In this document: positions 36,825 through 44,125 of the stretch, in pieces
Position numbering within the stretch: the stretch's first letter is position 1
Layout: each line of letters begins with the position of its first letter
Source of the DNA: Marmoricola sp.
GTDB lineage: Bacteria; Actinomycetota; Actinomycetes; Propionibacteriales; Nocardioidaceae
Length of the DNA: 51,824 nucleotides
Direction: 5' to 3'
NCBI GenBank assembly: GCA_025965195.1
Contig: JAOPXK010000032.1
Location: forward strand, 1-51,824
Notes under the pieces: generated by a model
What the model saw: only the letters and a program-made list of their open reading frames with translations
Databases searched by the model: none
What the model was told of the DNA's origin: nothing
Made by a program: the position numbers and the translations under genes

Positions 36825-37479
36825 CGAGCCGCTGATCGAGCGGTCAGCGTCGATCGAGCCGTCGCCGTTGATCGAGCTTGTCGAGATCATGTCCCGGCTT
36901 CGCCGGGAGTGCGCCTGGAAGGCCGAGCAGACCCACGAGTCGCTCGCCCGGTACCTCCTCGAGGAGACTCATGAGGTGCTCGAGGCCATCGACACCGGCG
37001 ATCGGGTGCACCTGCGCGAGGAGCTCGGTGATGTGTTGCTGCAGGTGTACTTCCATGCCGCGATTGCTGCCGAGGACGAGCTCTTCGACATCTCCGACGT
37101 CGCAGCCGACCTGATCACCAAGCTGATCCGCCGCAACCCGCACGTGTTCGGCGAGGTCTCGGCGACAGATCCCGCAGAGATCAACGACAACTGGGAAGCG
37201 ATCAAGGCTGCCGAGAAGCAGCGCGACTCCGTGCTCGACGGCATCCCGCTCGAGCTGCCGGCTCTGCTCCGTGCCTCGAAGGTGCTGGATCGCCTCGAGC
37301 GAGCCAACCCGGTCCTCGAGTCCTCCAGGCTGGTCGAGCTTCCCCCGGTGGTCGAGCTTGTCGAGACCACGTCCACCAACATCGGAGACCGGCTGCTCGC
37401 CATCGTTGCCGAAGCACGCGCGGCCGGCATCGATCCGGAGCAGGCCCTGCGCAACGCCGTACGCCGGCTCACCGACTGA
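36817..37479 (+). CDS. mazG: MazG-family nucleoside triphosphate pyrophosphohydrolase with repeat insertions
   Basis: This 220-aa protein hydrolyses non-canonical or excess NTPs to NMP and pyrophosphate. The metal-binding core is LLEETHEVLEAID (about 48-60) and REELGDVLLQVYFH (about 67-80), with DISDVAADLITKLIRRNPHVFG following. One MazG domain is present. Two stretches, residues about 4-24 (PLIERSASIEPSPLIELVE) and 170-187 (RLVELPPVVELVETT), are encoded by GGTCGAG/GATCGAG repeats and look inserted. The GTG start at 36817 overlaps the preceding gene. Confidence 0.88.
   Translation: MADEPLIERSASIEPSPLIELVEIMSRLRRECAWKAEQTHESLARYLLEETHEVLEAIDTGDRVHLREELGDVLLQVYFHAAIAAEDELFDISDVAADLITKLIRRNPHVFGEVSATDPAEINDNWEAIKAAEKQRDSVLDGIPLELPALLRASKVLDRLERANPVLESSRLVELPPVVELVETTSTNIGDRLLAIVAEARAAGIDPEQALRNAVRRLTD
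36829..36890. repeat. GATCGAG-type repeat at the 5' end of mazG
   Basis: Three GATCGAGC copies, the last within TTGATCGAGCTTGTCGAGAT, lie in the first coding bases of mazG. They translate in frame as LIERS, SIEPS and PLIELVEI. Confidence 0.7.
37330..37372. repeat. GGTCGAG-type palindrome inside mazG
   Basis: TGGTCGAGCTT is followed by the palindrome-like GGTCGAGCTTGTCGAGACC (37350-37368 core). It encodes RLVELPPVVELVETT within the C-terminal part of MazG. The motif is the same family as at 31061 and 36829. Confidence 0.8.
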
Positions 37480-37490
37480 CCCACGCGCGG

Positions 37491-37509
37491 GGACACAACT
37501 CAACGGTCA
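37491..37509. repeat. Single unit of the 22-bp CAACTCAACGG family
   Basis: GGACACAACTCAACGGTCA lies between the convergent mazG and otsA genes and includes the otsA stop codon (TCA on the plus strand at 37507-37509). Confidence 0.7.
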
Positions 37510-38958
37510 GATGCGACGAGACGGGCGGAGCACCTTCTGGTGGGTGGGGCCGCCGGCGCCGAGCTCGTCGAGGAACGCTGCCGCCCAGTTGGCGACGTCG
37601 TTCTCCGCAACGGTCTTCCGCATCGCGCGCATCCGCTTGGTGAGGTCCTTCTCGTCGGCGTGGTACGCCTCGAGCATCAGCGCCTTCATGCCGTTGATGT
37701 CGTAGGGATTCACCAGGTACGCCTGGCGAAGCTCCTCGGCGGCGCCGGCGAACTCCGAGAGCACGAGCGCACCGTCGCCGTCGTAGCGGCAGGCGACGTA
37801 CTCCTTCGCCACCAGGTTCATCCCGTCGCGGAACGGCGTGACCACCATGATGTCGGCGGCGCGGTAGAGCGCGGCCATCTCCTGGCGTGGGAAGGACGAG
37901 TGCAGGTAGGAGATCGCGGGCCGGCCGATCCGGCCGAGATCGCCGTTGATCCGGCCGACCAGCCGGTCGATGTCGTCACGCAGGATGCGGTACTGGTCGA
38001 CCTGTTCGCGCGAGGGTGTCGCCACCTGCACGAACACCGCGTCCTCGACGGTGAACTTGCCGTCGGCGATCAGCTCACCGAAGGCACGCAACCGGGCGTA
38101 GATGCCCTTGGTGTAGTCGAGCCGGTCGATGCCCAGGAAGATCTTGCGCGGGTTGCCGAGGTCGCTCCGGATCTGCGCAGCCCGCTTCTGCACGGGTTCG
38201 GAGCGGGCGAGCTTCTCGAAGCCGGCGGCGTCGATCGAGATCGGGAATGCCTTGGCCATCACCACCCGGCCGTCGGGCAGATAGACGGTGTCGCGGTGCG
38301 TCTTGTGGCCGACCCGCTGGCGGACCAGCCGGACGAAGTTCTGCGCCGCCCCGGGCAGCTGGAAGCCGACCAGGTCCGCGCCGAGCAGGCCCTCGAGGAT
38401 CTGCCGGCGCCACGGCAGCTGCTGGAACAGCTCGGCCGGAGGGAACGGGATGTGCAGGAAGAAGCCGATCCGCAGGTCGGGCCGGAGCTCGCGCAGCATC
38501 GCGGGGACGAGCTGGAGCTGGTAGTCCTGCACCCAGACCACGGCGTCCTTCGCAGCAGTTGCCGCCGCGGCTTCGGCGAACCTCTGGTTGACGGTCACAT
38601 AGGAGTCCCACCACTCACGGTGGAACTCCGGCTTCGCGACGAGGTCGTGGTAGAGCGGCCAGAGGGTGGCGTTCGAGAAACCCTCGTAGAACTCGGCGTG
38701 CTCCTGCTGCGAGAGCGAGACCGGGACGAGAGTCAGGCCGTCGTCCTCGAACGGCTCGACCACGGAGTCGGTGTCGCCGGGCCAGCCGATCCAGGCGCCG
38801 TGGTTGCTCTGCATCACGGGCTCGAGGGCGGAGACCAGACCGCCGGGGGAGCGGCGCCAGTCCACGCTGCCGTCTGCCCGCACGACGCGGTCGACCGGCA
38901 GCCGGTTGGCCACGATCACCACGTCCGCAGGTGCACGCCGACGACTGATCCTGCTCAC
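37507..38958 (-). CDS. otsA: Alpha,alpha-trehalose-phosphate synthase (UDP-forming)
   Basis: This 483-aa GT20 glycosyltransferase joins UDP- or GDP-glucose to glucose-6-phosphate, the first step of trehalose synthesis. It has [12 protein letters not shown] (about 13-24), [11 protein letters not shown] (35-45), [25 protein letters not shown] and [16 protein letters not shown]. The GTG at 38958 is preceded by TAGGGT at 6 nt, a leaderless pattern. The matching phosphatase otsB lies about 4 kb away on the other strand. The stop codon sits inside a 22-bp-family repeat unit. Confidence 0.96.
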   Translation of the reverse strand: MSRISRRRAPADVVIVANRLPVDRVVRADGSVDWRRSPGGLVSALEPVMQSNHGAWIGWPGDTDSVVEPFEDDGLTLVPVSLSQQEHAEFYEGFSNATLWPLYHDLVAKPEFHREWWDSYVTVNQRFAEAAAATAAKDAVVWVQDYQLQLVPAMLRELRPDLRIGFFLHIPFPPAELFQQLPWRRQILEGLLGADLVGFQLPGAAQNFVRLVRQRVGHKTHRDTVYLPDGRVVMAKAFPISIDAAGFEKLARSEPVQKRAAQIRSDLGNPRKIFLGIDRLDYTKGIYARLRAFGELIADGKFTVEDAVFVQVATPSREQVDQYRILRDDIDRLVGRINGDLGRIGRPAISYLHSSFPRQEMAALYRAADIMVVTPFRDGMNLVAKEYVACRYDGDGALVLSEFAGAAEELRQAYLVNPYDINGMKALMLEAYHADEKDLTKRMRAMRKTVAENDVANWAAAFLDELGAGGPTHQKVLRPSRRI

Positions 38959-38964
38959 CCCCCG

Positions 38965-38970
38965 ACCCTA
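38965..38970 (-). promoter_or_regulatory. -10 box for otsA (leaderless start)
   Basis: TAGGGT on the minus strand lies 6 nt before the GTG start of otsA. The run of G between them is too close to the start to act as a normal Shine-Dalgarno. Confidence 0.5.
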
Positions 38971-38980
38971 GTGGCTCGTG

Positions 38981-39079
38981 GGTCGCGTTTTCTCAGGGTG
39001 TGAACCCAAACCTCCTCTTCGCACATGTCATGACGTGTGCGAAGAGGAGGTATGACCTCATACCCTGTGAAAACTCCAG
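38981..39079. repeat. 100-bp palindromic repeat element, copy 2 (opposite orientation)
   Basis: Outer arms GTTTTCTCAGGGTGTGA (38987-39003) and TCATACCCTGTGAAAAC (39058-39074) differ at two positions. The inner 40 bp (39011-39050, CCTCCTCTTCGCACATGTCA and its inverse) is a near-perfect palindrome with one mismatch. The reverse complement matches copy 1 along most of its length. It lies between otsA and the stop of the thioredoxin-fold gene. Confidence 0.92.
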
Positions 39080-39090
39080 CGCCGAGAACC

Positions 39091-40089
39091 TCAGGTCGGC
39101 GTGTAGCCGGGACGTCCGGAGCCGTCCCACTTCGCCCAGAACTCGGTGAATTCGTCGCCCAGGAAGGGATCTCCGCCGGTGAGGGCGATCCCGCCGCGGC
39201 GTACGGTCCAGTCCCACGGGGACAGCTCCTGGGCCGTGGCGAGGTGCGCACGAGCGGCGTCGGTGCGTCCGCCTCGTTGCAGCCAGGCGGCGATCCGGCG
39301 CTCGGCGAGGGCGAGCTGTTCGTCGTCGGTCCGTTGCGGTGGCTCCGCGGTTGCACTCTCGGGCAGCTCGCCGTGATCGACCCAGGCCCGCAACGCGTCG
39401 TGGTGCCGGTTGGCGTCGATCTGGGTGAAGTCGACGAACTGGTCATCGCCCGGAGCGATCGTCGGCGGCTTCACGATCTGGTCGTCCTCGTCGATCCAGA
39501 CGACCGACGGCACGTTGGTGATGCCGAAGCGCTCGGCGGTGACGTGGGCGGTGTCCACCGCCACGGGGTACGTCGGAGCAACCGCCTCGATCCACGGCCG
39601 GGCATCCTCGGGCGACGCGTCGAGCGCGACGGAGAAGAGCTTCAGGCCCGACGAGGCGAGCTCGTCCTGCAGCCGCTGCCAGCCGCCGAGCTCGTGCCGG
39701 CAGCCACACCAGGACGCCCACGTCACGAGCACCCGCTTGTGGCCGGAGAAGTCGTCGAAGGAGACCGGGTTGCCGTTCACGTCGGGAAGGGTGAGGTGCG
39801 GCGCCGTACCGCTCGTCAGGGACCGCGACCGCTCGGCAGCCGAGGTGGCCAGCGCGGCCACGGCCTCGACCGGGTCCTGCGCCAGCAGCAGCCCGAGGGC
39901 GGAGGCCCAGGCGGCGAGGTCGACGTTGCCCGCGTCGTCGAGGATGGTTCGGCCGAGCAGCGGCACGCACACCTCGCCCCGGCACAGTCCCTCGGGCTTC
40001 AGCACCCACCCGGTTGCCGCGGCCAGCTCGTCGGGCGTCGGCCCCTGGAGGCGGTGCTCGTTCCCGTCCAGATCGATCAGCGTCAGCAT
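39091..40089 (-). CDS. Thioredoxin/TlpA-fold redox protein with WAxxCGC motif
   Basis: This 332-aa protein has an N-terminal region with GLCRGEVCVPLLG (a CxxxxC pair), then a TlpA/ResA-like thioredoxin fold (about 95-215) with ITNVPSVVWIDEDDQIV holding the cis-Pro, and a C-terminal helical part. The redox site reads WASWCGCRHE: C-G-C instead of CxxC. This is the pattern of the ResA-like WAxxUGC family, in which some members carry selenocysteine; here the codon is Cys. No signal peptide is visible, so it is probably cytoplasmic. A 24-bp palindrome lies upstream. Confidence 0.82.
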   Translation of the reverse strand: MLTLIDLDGNEHRLQGPTPDELAAATGWVLKPEGLCRGEVCVPLLGRTILDDAGNVDLAAWASALGLLLAQDPVEAVAALATSAAERSRSLTSGTAPHLTLPDVNGNPVSFDDFSGHKRVLVTWASWCGCRHELGGWQRLQDELASSGLKLFSVALDASPEDARPWIEAVAPTYPVAVDTAHVTAERFGITNVPSVVWIDEDDQIVKPPTIAPGDDQFVDFTQIDANRHHDALRAWVDHGELPESATAEPPQRTDDEQLALAERRIAAWLQRGGRTDAARAHLATAQELSPWDWTVRRGGIALTGGDPFLGDEFTEFWAKWDGSGRPGYTPT

Positions 40090-40105
40090 CGGCCCATCGT
40101 TCCAG

Positions 40106-40129
40106 AGATCTAGAACATGTTCTAGATCT
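40106..40129. promoter_or_regulatory. 24-bp perfect palindrome upstream of the thioredoxin-fold gene
   Basis: The 24 bases from AGATC to GATCT are a perfect palindrome whose core is TAGAACATGTTCTA. The core fits TnnAACnnGTTnnA, as does the site at 30593. It begins 17 nt before the start of the gene at 40089. It is probably the operator of a TetR-type regulator. Confidence 0.7.
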
Positions 40130-40137
40130 GGTCGGGT

Positions 40138-41127
40138 CTAGCCGAGGATGCCGAGCTGCTGGCGCAGGCCGTCCATCTGTCGCATCAGGTCGAGCGTCTG
40201 TGCATGCGGCACGAACGGGCTCTCGAGCTCGCCAGCCCGCAGGCAGCGCATCACTTCCGCGGCCTCGTTGCCGTAGCCGCGGCCGATCACCGGGTCGTCG
40301 GCCGGCGTTTCGATCACCTCGACCTGCGGGTCCGGCCCGTCGTACGCCGTGAACGTGATCCTCACCGGAGTGTGGAAGTCGGCGGCGACGTCGAACCGTC
40401 CCCGGTCGGTGGCGACGGTGGCAGTGCGCGCCGTCCAGGACGTCATCGAGGAGGTCAGCGCGGCCACGGCTCCGGACGGGTAGGCCAGGCTGATCGCGAT
40501 GTCGAGGTCGACTCCACGATCGGTGAGATTGGCGACGGCACTCGTCTGGGAGGGCTGGCCGAGCAGCAGGTGCGCGAAGGTCAGCGGGTAGATCCCCATG
40601 TCCAGCAAGGTGCTCGCGCCGAGCGCGGGATCCAGCATCCGGCTCGCCGGATCGGCATCGACCCGGAAGCCGAGGTCGGCGACGACCTGTCGGACCTCCC
40701 CGTAGTCCCCGCCCGTCGCCAGGTCGCGCAACCGCCTGACCAGCGGGTTGCAGGTCATCCACATGGCTTCCATCAGGAACAGTCCGCGCTCCCGGGCCAG
40801 CGCGATGAGCGCCTCGGAGGACGGTGCGTCGAGGGTCATCGGCTTCTCGCAAAGCACCGCCTTGCCCGCGTCGAACGCGAGCCGGACATGTTCGTCGTGC
40901 AGCGAGTGCGGCGAGGCGACGTAGACGACGTCGACCGCGGGATCGGCGACCAGCTCCGCATAGCTTCCGTACGGCGTACCGCCGTGCTCGGCCACGAACG
41001 CCTCGGCCGAGGCCAGTGACCGGGAACCGGCAGCGACCAGACGCGCATCCGGCAGCAGCTTGAGGTCGTTGACGAAGGTGTGCGCGATCTTGCCGGTCGC
41101 GAGAACTCCCCAGCCGATCTGTTCCAT
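40138..41127 (-). CDS. Gfo/Idh/MocA-family NAD(P)-dependent oxidoreductase
   Basis: This 329-aa protein has a Rossmann domain beginning GWGVLATGKIAHTFVNDL (GxxGxxA form) and the conserved EKPMTLD (about 94-100), the family's catalytic-Lys motif. A C-terminal alpha/beta domain follows with GASTLLDMGIYPL, typical of the dehydrogenases that act on sugars and dihydrodiols. Substrate unknown. The ATG at 41127 is preceded by TAGCGT at 6 nt and no Shine-Dalgarno, suggesting a leaderless mRNA. Confidence 0.9.
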   Translation of the reverse strand: MEQIGWGVLATGKIAHTFVNDLKLLPDARLVAAGSRSLASAEAFVAEHGGTPYGSYAELVADPAVDVVYVASPHSLHDEHVRLAFDAGKAVLCEKPMTLDAPSSEALIALARERGLFLMEAMWMTCNPLVRRLRDLATGGDYGEVRQVVADLGFRVDADPASRMLDPALGASTLLDMGIYPLTFAHLLLGQPSQTSAVANLTDRGVDLDIAISLAYPSGAVAALTSSMTSWTARTATVATDRGRFDVAADFHTPVRITFTAYDGPDPQVEVIETPADDPVIGRGYGNEAAEVMRCLRAGELESPFVPHAQTLDLMRQMDGLRQQLGILG

Positions 41128-41133
41128 GCCTTG

Positions 41134-41139
41134 ACGCTA
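41134..41139 (-). promoter_or_regulatory. -10 box for the Gfo/Idh/MocA gene (leaderless start)
   Basis: TAGCGT on the minus strand lies 6 nt before the ATG at 41127. Confidence 0.5.
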
Positions 41140-41175
41140 GTGGGCGTACTGTCGCGCGACTTGCCGAGGGTGCAA

Positions 41176-41205
41176 ATGACATCACTGTTGTTTGTCGCCT
41201 ACGAT
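41176..41205 (+). promoter_or_regulatory. Promoter of the DUF3263 gene
   Basis: ATGACA (41176-41181) and TACGAT (41200-41205) are spaced by 18 nt and fit -35 and -10 boxes. The mRNA would have a leader of about 35 nt containing GGAGGAG. Confidence 0.45.
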
Positions 41206-41245
41206 GGGCCGCAGTCACTCAGAAAATGCCCCGGAGGAGTCGACG

Positions 41246-41542
41246 ATGGTCGCCGCGAACGCACTCAACAACCCACAACCGGACGAGTCCGGTGAGCTGT
41301 CGGCGCGCGACCGCGACATCTTGGACTTCGAGCGTCAGTGGTGGAAGTACGCCGGCGCCAAGGAGCAGGCCGTCCGGGAGAAGTTCGAGATGTCCTCGAC
41401 GCGCTACTACCAGGTGCTCAACGCGATCATCGACCGTCCCGAGGCACAGGCCCACGATCCGCTGCTGGTGCGCCGACTTCGGCGGCTCCGGGCGATGCGC
41501 CAGCGCCAGCGCTCGGCACGTCGACTCGGCTTCGACCTCTAG
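41246..41542 (+). CDS. DUF3263 small DNA-binding-like protein
   Basis: This 98-aa basic protein has SARDRDILDFERQWWKYAGA (about 19-38) and then EKFEMSSTRYYQVLNAIIDRP, a helix-turn-helix-like pattern, ending in an Arg-rich RRLRRLRAMRQRQRSARR tail. DUF3263 proteins are small, widespread in actinobacteria and of unknown function; DNA binding is inferred from composition. The ATG at 41246 follows GGAGGAG at good spacing; an in-frame upstream start at 41192 is less likely. The LytR_C gene follows 6 nt after its stop. Confidence 0.85.
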   Translation: MVAANALNNPQPDESGELSARDRDILDFERQWWKYAGAKEQAVREKFEMSSTRYYQVLNAIIDRPEAQAHDPLLVRRLRRLRAMRQRQRSARRLGFDL

Positions 41543-41548
41543 GTCAAC

Positions 41549-42037
41549 GTGATCTCCCGGTCCCGAGACGAGCGCGGCGTCGTGCTCCCGGCACGGCTGA
41601 TGGTGCTCAGCATCTCCGCCGTCGCACTCGCGGGGCTCGTCTTCATTGCAACCGGGCACGGCCATGGCGAGGACCGCGCGAACATCGTCGCCGCCACGCC
41701 CACGGCAACCGCGACTCCGAAGGTCGTCGTCGTCAAGCCCACGCACAAGGCCCCGGTGGTCAGGCGTCGCGATGTGTACGTCGTGGTCTTCAACAACTCG
41801 ATGGTCCATGGTCTCGCGGCCACCGCCTCTGCGAAGGCCTCCGCTGTCGGCTGGAACGTGGTCGGCTCGGACAACTGGTACGGCAACATCGCCGCCTCGA
41901 CCGTGTACTACCCGCCTCGGCTGCAGGCAGCGTCGAAGCTGCTGGCCCGCGACCTCGGGATCCGCCGGATCAAGCCGGCCATCGACCCGATGTCGGGCGA
42001 CCGCCTCACCGTGATCCTGACCAGCGACTACCACTGA
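41549..42037 (+). CDS. Membrane-anchored LytR C-terminal (LytR_C) domain protein
   Basis: This 162-aa protein has one TM segment (about 16-36), a Thr/Pro/Lys-rich spacer and a LytR_C domain (about 74-162) with VVVFNNSMVHGLAATASAKA and WNVVGSDNWYGN. LytR_C modules occur in wall-assembly proteins and bind or organise envelope polymers. No LytR-CpsA-Psr ligase domain is present. The GTG start lies 6 nt after DUF3263, so the two form an operon, a pairing seen across actinobacteria. Confidence 0.82.
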   Translation: MISRSRDERGVVLPARLMVLSISAVALAGLVFIATGHGHGEDRANIVAATPTATATPKVVVVKPTHKAPVVRRRDVYVVVFNNSMVHGLAATASAKASAVGWNVVGSDNWYGNIAASTVYYPPRLQAASKLLARDLGIRRIKPAIDPMSGDRLTVILTSDYH

Positions 42038-42059
42038 CCCACGGTCGTCAGTTGGCTCG

Positions 42060-42965
42060 TCAGTCGGGCCAGCGGTGCCGGTTCTTCCGGCGCGCGACCT
42101 TCCACAGCTGGGCAAACTCCTTCGCGCTGCCCGCGGCCCGGGCTTCCTCACGTGTGTGCAGGATGCCCAGCGTGAAGGGGTCCTCGCCCTCGGCCGTTGC
42201 GGCCTCGGCCAGACGCATCAGCTCCGCCTGGGCCACGACGGCATCCTGATGCGTGCCGAGCACTGACTGGATGTCCTCGGCCGTCGCGACGAGCCTCCGG
42301 GCCTGCTTGCCGTACAACGGGACCAGCGGTTCGGCTGCGTACCGGACCCGCTTGGCCGCCTTGCGCACGTCGTGGAGCCGGGCCGCGCGTTCGTCGGGCT
42401 CGCCGGCCGCGTCCGCCGCCACGATCTGCCGTTCGAGGCGCTTGAGGTCGTGACGCAACCGGCCGGAGAGAACCTCTTGCGCGGGCTGCCTGGCGGGTGC
42501 GGACCAGGGTGGCTCCGCGACCAGTCCGCGCAGGTCCTCCAGCAGCGCCAGGTACCGCGGTGACGCCAGCGCCCGTATCAGCGAGTCCTGGGCGCTCCGC
42601 CAGCGGTCGGTCATCGTCCGGTCGACGAACGCGACGACGCCGCCGCGCACCAGGTCGGGCGGCTCCTCGGCAAGCAGCTCCCTCAGCCTGCCGTGCAGGA
42701 CCTCGACGTCCCGCGGCTCACCCAGCTCGGAGGTCAGCCACTCGAGCTCACGACGTAGCCGATTCGTCGTCTGGCGGTCGAGCAGTGGCCGGTAGCTGGC
42801 CAGGGCGTTGCGCAGTCGCCGGGCGGCGACCCGCATCCGGTGGATCGACTCGGGAGCGCCGTACCGCACCAGTGGCTCGCAGCGTTCGAGCTCGGTCAGC
42901 AACTTGGTGAACCGCCGATGGACGACGTACGCCGCCGAGCCGTCGCTGGCGGCATCGTGGCTCAT
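42060..42965 (-). CDS. CHAD domain protein (polyphosphate-binding family)
   Basis: This 301-aa all-helical protein has two CHAD half-repeats: SIHRMRVAARRLRNALASYR (about 41-60) and RLHDVRKAAKRVRYAAEPL (in two segments, about 196-214). Each carries the conserved His and a row of basic residues. CHAD proteins bind inorganic polyphosphate. No CYTH triphosphatase domain is fused. The start ATG at 42965 is preceded by TAGACC at 6 nt. It is divergent from otsB. A link to the phosphate operon in this window is possible but not shown. Confidence 0.88.
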   Translation of the reverse strand: MSHDAASDGSAAYVVHRRFTKLLTELERCEPLVRYGAPESIHRMRVAARRLRNALASYRPLLDRQTTNRLRRELEWLTSELGEPRDVEVLHGRLRELLAEEPPDLVRGGVVAFVDRTMTDRWRSAQDSLIRALASPRYLALLEDLRGLVAEPPWSAPARQPAQEVLSGRLRHDLKRLERQIVAADAAGEPDERAARLHDVRKAAKRVRYAAEPLVPLYGKQARRLVATAEDIQSVLGTHQDAVVAQAELMRLAEAATAEGEDPFTLGILHTREEARAAGSAKEFAQLWKVARRKNRHRWPD

Positions 42966-42971
42966 GTCTCA

Positions 42972-42977
42972 GGTCTA
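42972..42977 (-). promoter_or_regulatory. -10 box for the CHAD gene (leaderless start)
   Basis: TAGACC on the minus strand lies 6 nt before the ATG at 42965. The first five bases equal the guaB and mfd -10 boxes. Confidence 0.45.
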
Positions 42978-43045
42978 CTCCTCGCAGATGAACGAACTGG
43001 CGGGCTTTGGACAAGTCGCCGTCGCCGGTCTGATTGAGTGGACGC

Positions 43046-43891
43046 ATGGAGTTCAGCTCGCTCGAGGGCGAGCGGCAGTACGCAGCACTGGTGCGCGCCG
43101 CAGACGATCTGGTGATCGGACTGGACTTCGACGGCACACTCGCCCCGATCGTCGAGGATCCCGAAGCCGCGGACATGCATCCCGATGCGTCCGGTGTCCT
43201 GGTGAAGCTCGCCCAGCAGGTGCGTGCCATCGCGGTGATCACCGGCAGGCCCGCCCGGCAGGTGCTCGCGCTCGGGGAGCTCGACCTCGTCGGTGATGCG
43301 ATCGCTGAGGCAGGGCGGGAGCTGTTCGTGCTCGGCCAGTACGGCAACGAGCGCTGGACCTCGCGCGAGAGACGGGTGATCTCCCCGAAGCCGCCGCGAG
43401 GGCTGGCCAGCTTCATGAGCGACCTGCCGCGTGTGCTCCGCAGGGTCGGTCTGCCCGATGCGTGGATCGAGGAGAAGGGCCTGGCCGTCGCCGTACACAC
43501 CCGCCGGCTGGCCGACCCCGAGGGCGCGTTCACGACCCTCCTCCCGGTGATCACGGAGGAGGCGCGCTCCCACGACCTCGACGTCGAGCCGGGCCGCTAC
43601 GTGATCGAGGTGCGTGCCCCTGGCCGGCACAAGGGCAACGCCGTACAGCTGCTCGCCGAGGAGCTCGGGGCGAAGGGCTTCGTGTTCGTGGGCGACGACC
43701 TCGGTGACGTCGAGGCGTTCAAGGCGGTCATGGAGCTCCGGAAGTCGGGGATGCCGACCATGCTGGTCTGTTCGGGATCGTCGGAGCAGACCGCGCTAGT
43801 CGAGCTGGCCGACGTGGTGGTGGCCGGGCCTGACGGCGTACTCGGCGTGCTGCGCGAGCTCACTGCGGACATCCGGCACGCTCGCGCCTGA
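43046..43891 (+). CDS. otsB: Trehalose-6-phosphate phosphatase
   Basis: This 281-aa HAD-superfamily enzyme removes phosphate from trehalose-6-phosphate made by OtsA. HAD motif I is LDFDGTLAP (26-34) with the nucleophilic Asp, motif II is AVITGRP, and motif IV is FVGDDLGDVEAF. KGNAVQLLAEEL supplies the motif III Lys region. I chose the ATG at 43046; an in-frame TTG at 43034 is less likely. The gene is separated from otsA by five genes. Confidence 0.93.
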   Translation: MEFSSLEGERQYAALVRAADDLVIGLDFDGTLAPIVEDPEAADMHPDASGVLVKLAQQVRAIAVITGRPARQVLALGELDLVGDAIAEAGRELFVLGQYGNERWTSRERRVISPKPPRGLASFMSDLPRVLRRVGLPDAWIEEKGLAVAVHTRRLADPEGAFTTLLPVITEEARSHDLDVEPGRYVIEVRAPGRHKGNAVQLLAEELGAKGFVFVGDDLGDVEAFKAVMELRKSGMPTMLVCSGSSEQTALVELADVVVAGPDGVLGVLRELTADIRHARA

Positions 43892-43900
43892 CCGTCGGTC

Positions 43901-43928
43901 TTGAGGCGTGGATGGTCGTCTCACATAG
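43901..43928 (+). promoter_or_regulatory. Putative promoter of the thrC riboswitch transcript
   Basis: TTGAGG (43901-43906) and ACATAG (43923-43928) are spaced by 16 nt, about 40 nt upstream of the riboswitch. Confidence 0.4.
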
Positions 43929-43968
43929 CGGGACGTCGATGTGCGCCCCGGACCCGGTCGCTCGTAGG

Positions 43969-44120
43969 CTCCTTCTAGCTCATCGAGAGGGACTGAGGGA
44001 ACGGCCCTGTGAAGTCCCGGCAACCGCCACGAGCCCCCTGACGCAGCGTTGGTCAGTCGTGGAAACGGTGCTAATTCCGGCCCGCGTCGAGATCCGGCGT
44101 TGGGGAAGATGAGAAGGAGG
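43969..44120 (+). ncRNA. SAM riboswitch (S-box, SAM-I/SAM-IV superfamily) controlling thrC
   Basis: The P1 arms are CTCATC (43979-43984) and GATGAG (44108-44113). Between them lie the S-box core sequences GAGAGGGACTGAGGGA, then GTCCCGGCAACC and GGTGCTAATTCC. The start of the element pairs further: CTCCTT (43969-43974) can base-pair with AAGGAG (44114-44119), which is the Shine-Dalgarno of thrC. SAM binding would thus close P1 and hide the ribosome site. The fold is recognised from conserved sequence; the translational mechanism is inferred. Confidence 0.9.
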
Positions 44121-44125
44121 CCTCC

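Noticed and set aside
40106..40129. LexA/SOS box
   Set aside because: The actinobacterial SOS box needs four bases between GAAC and GTTC. Here there are two, so it does not fit.
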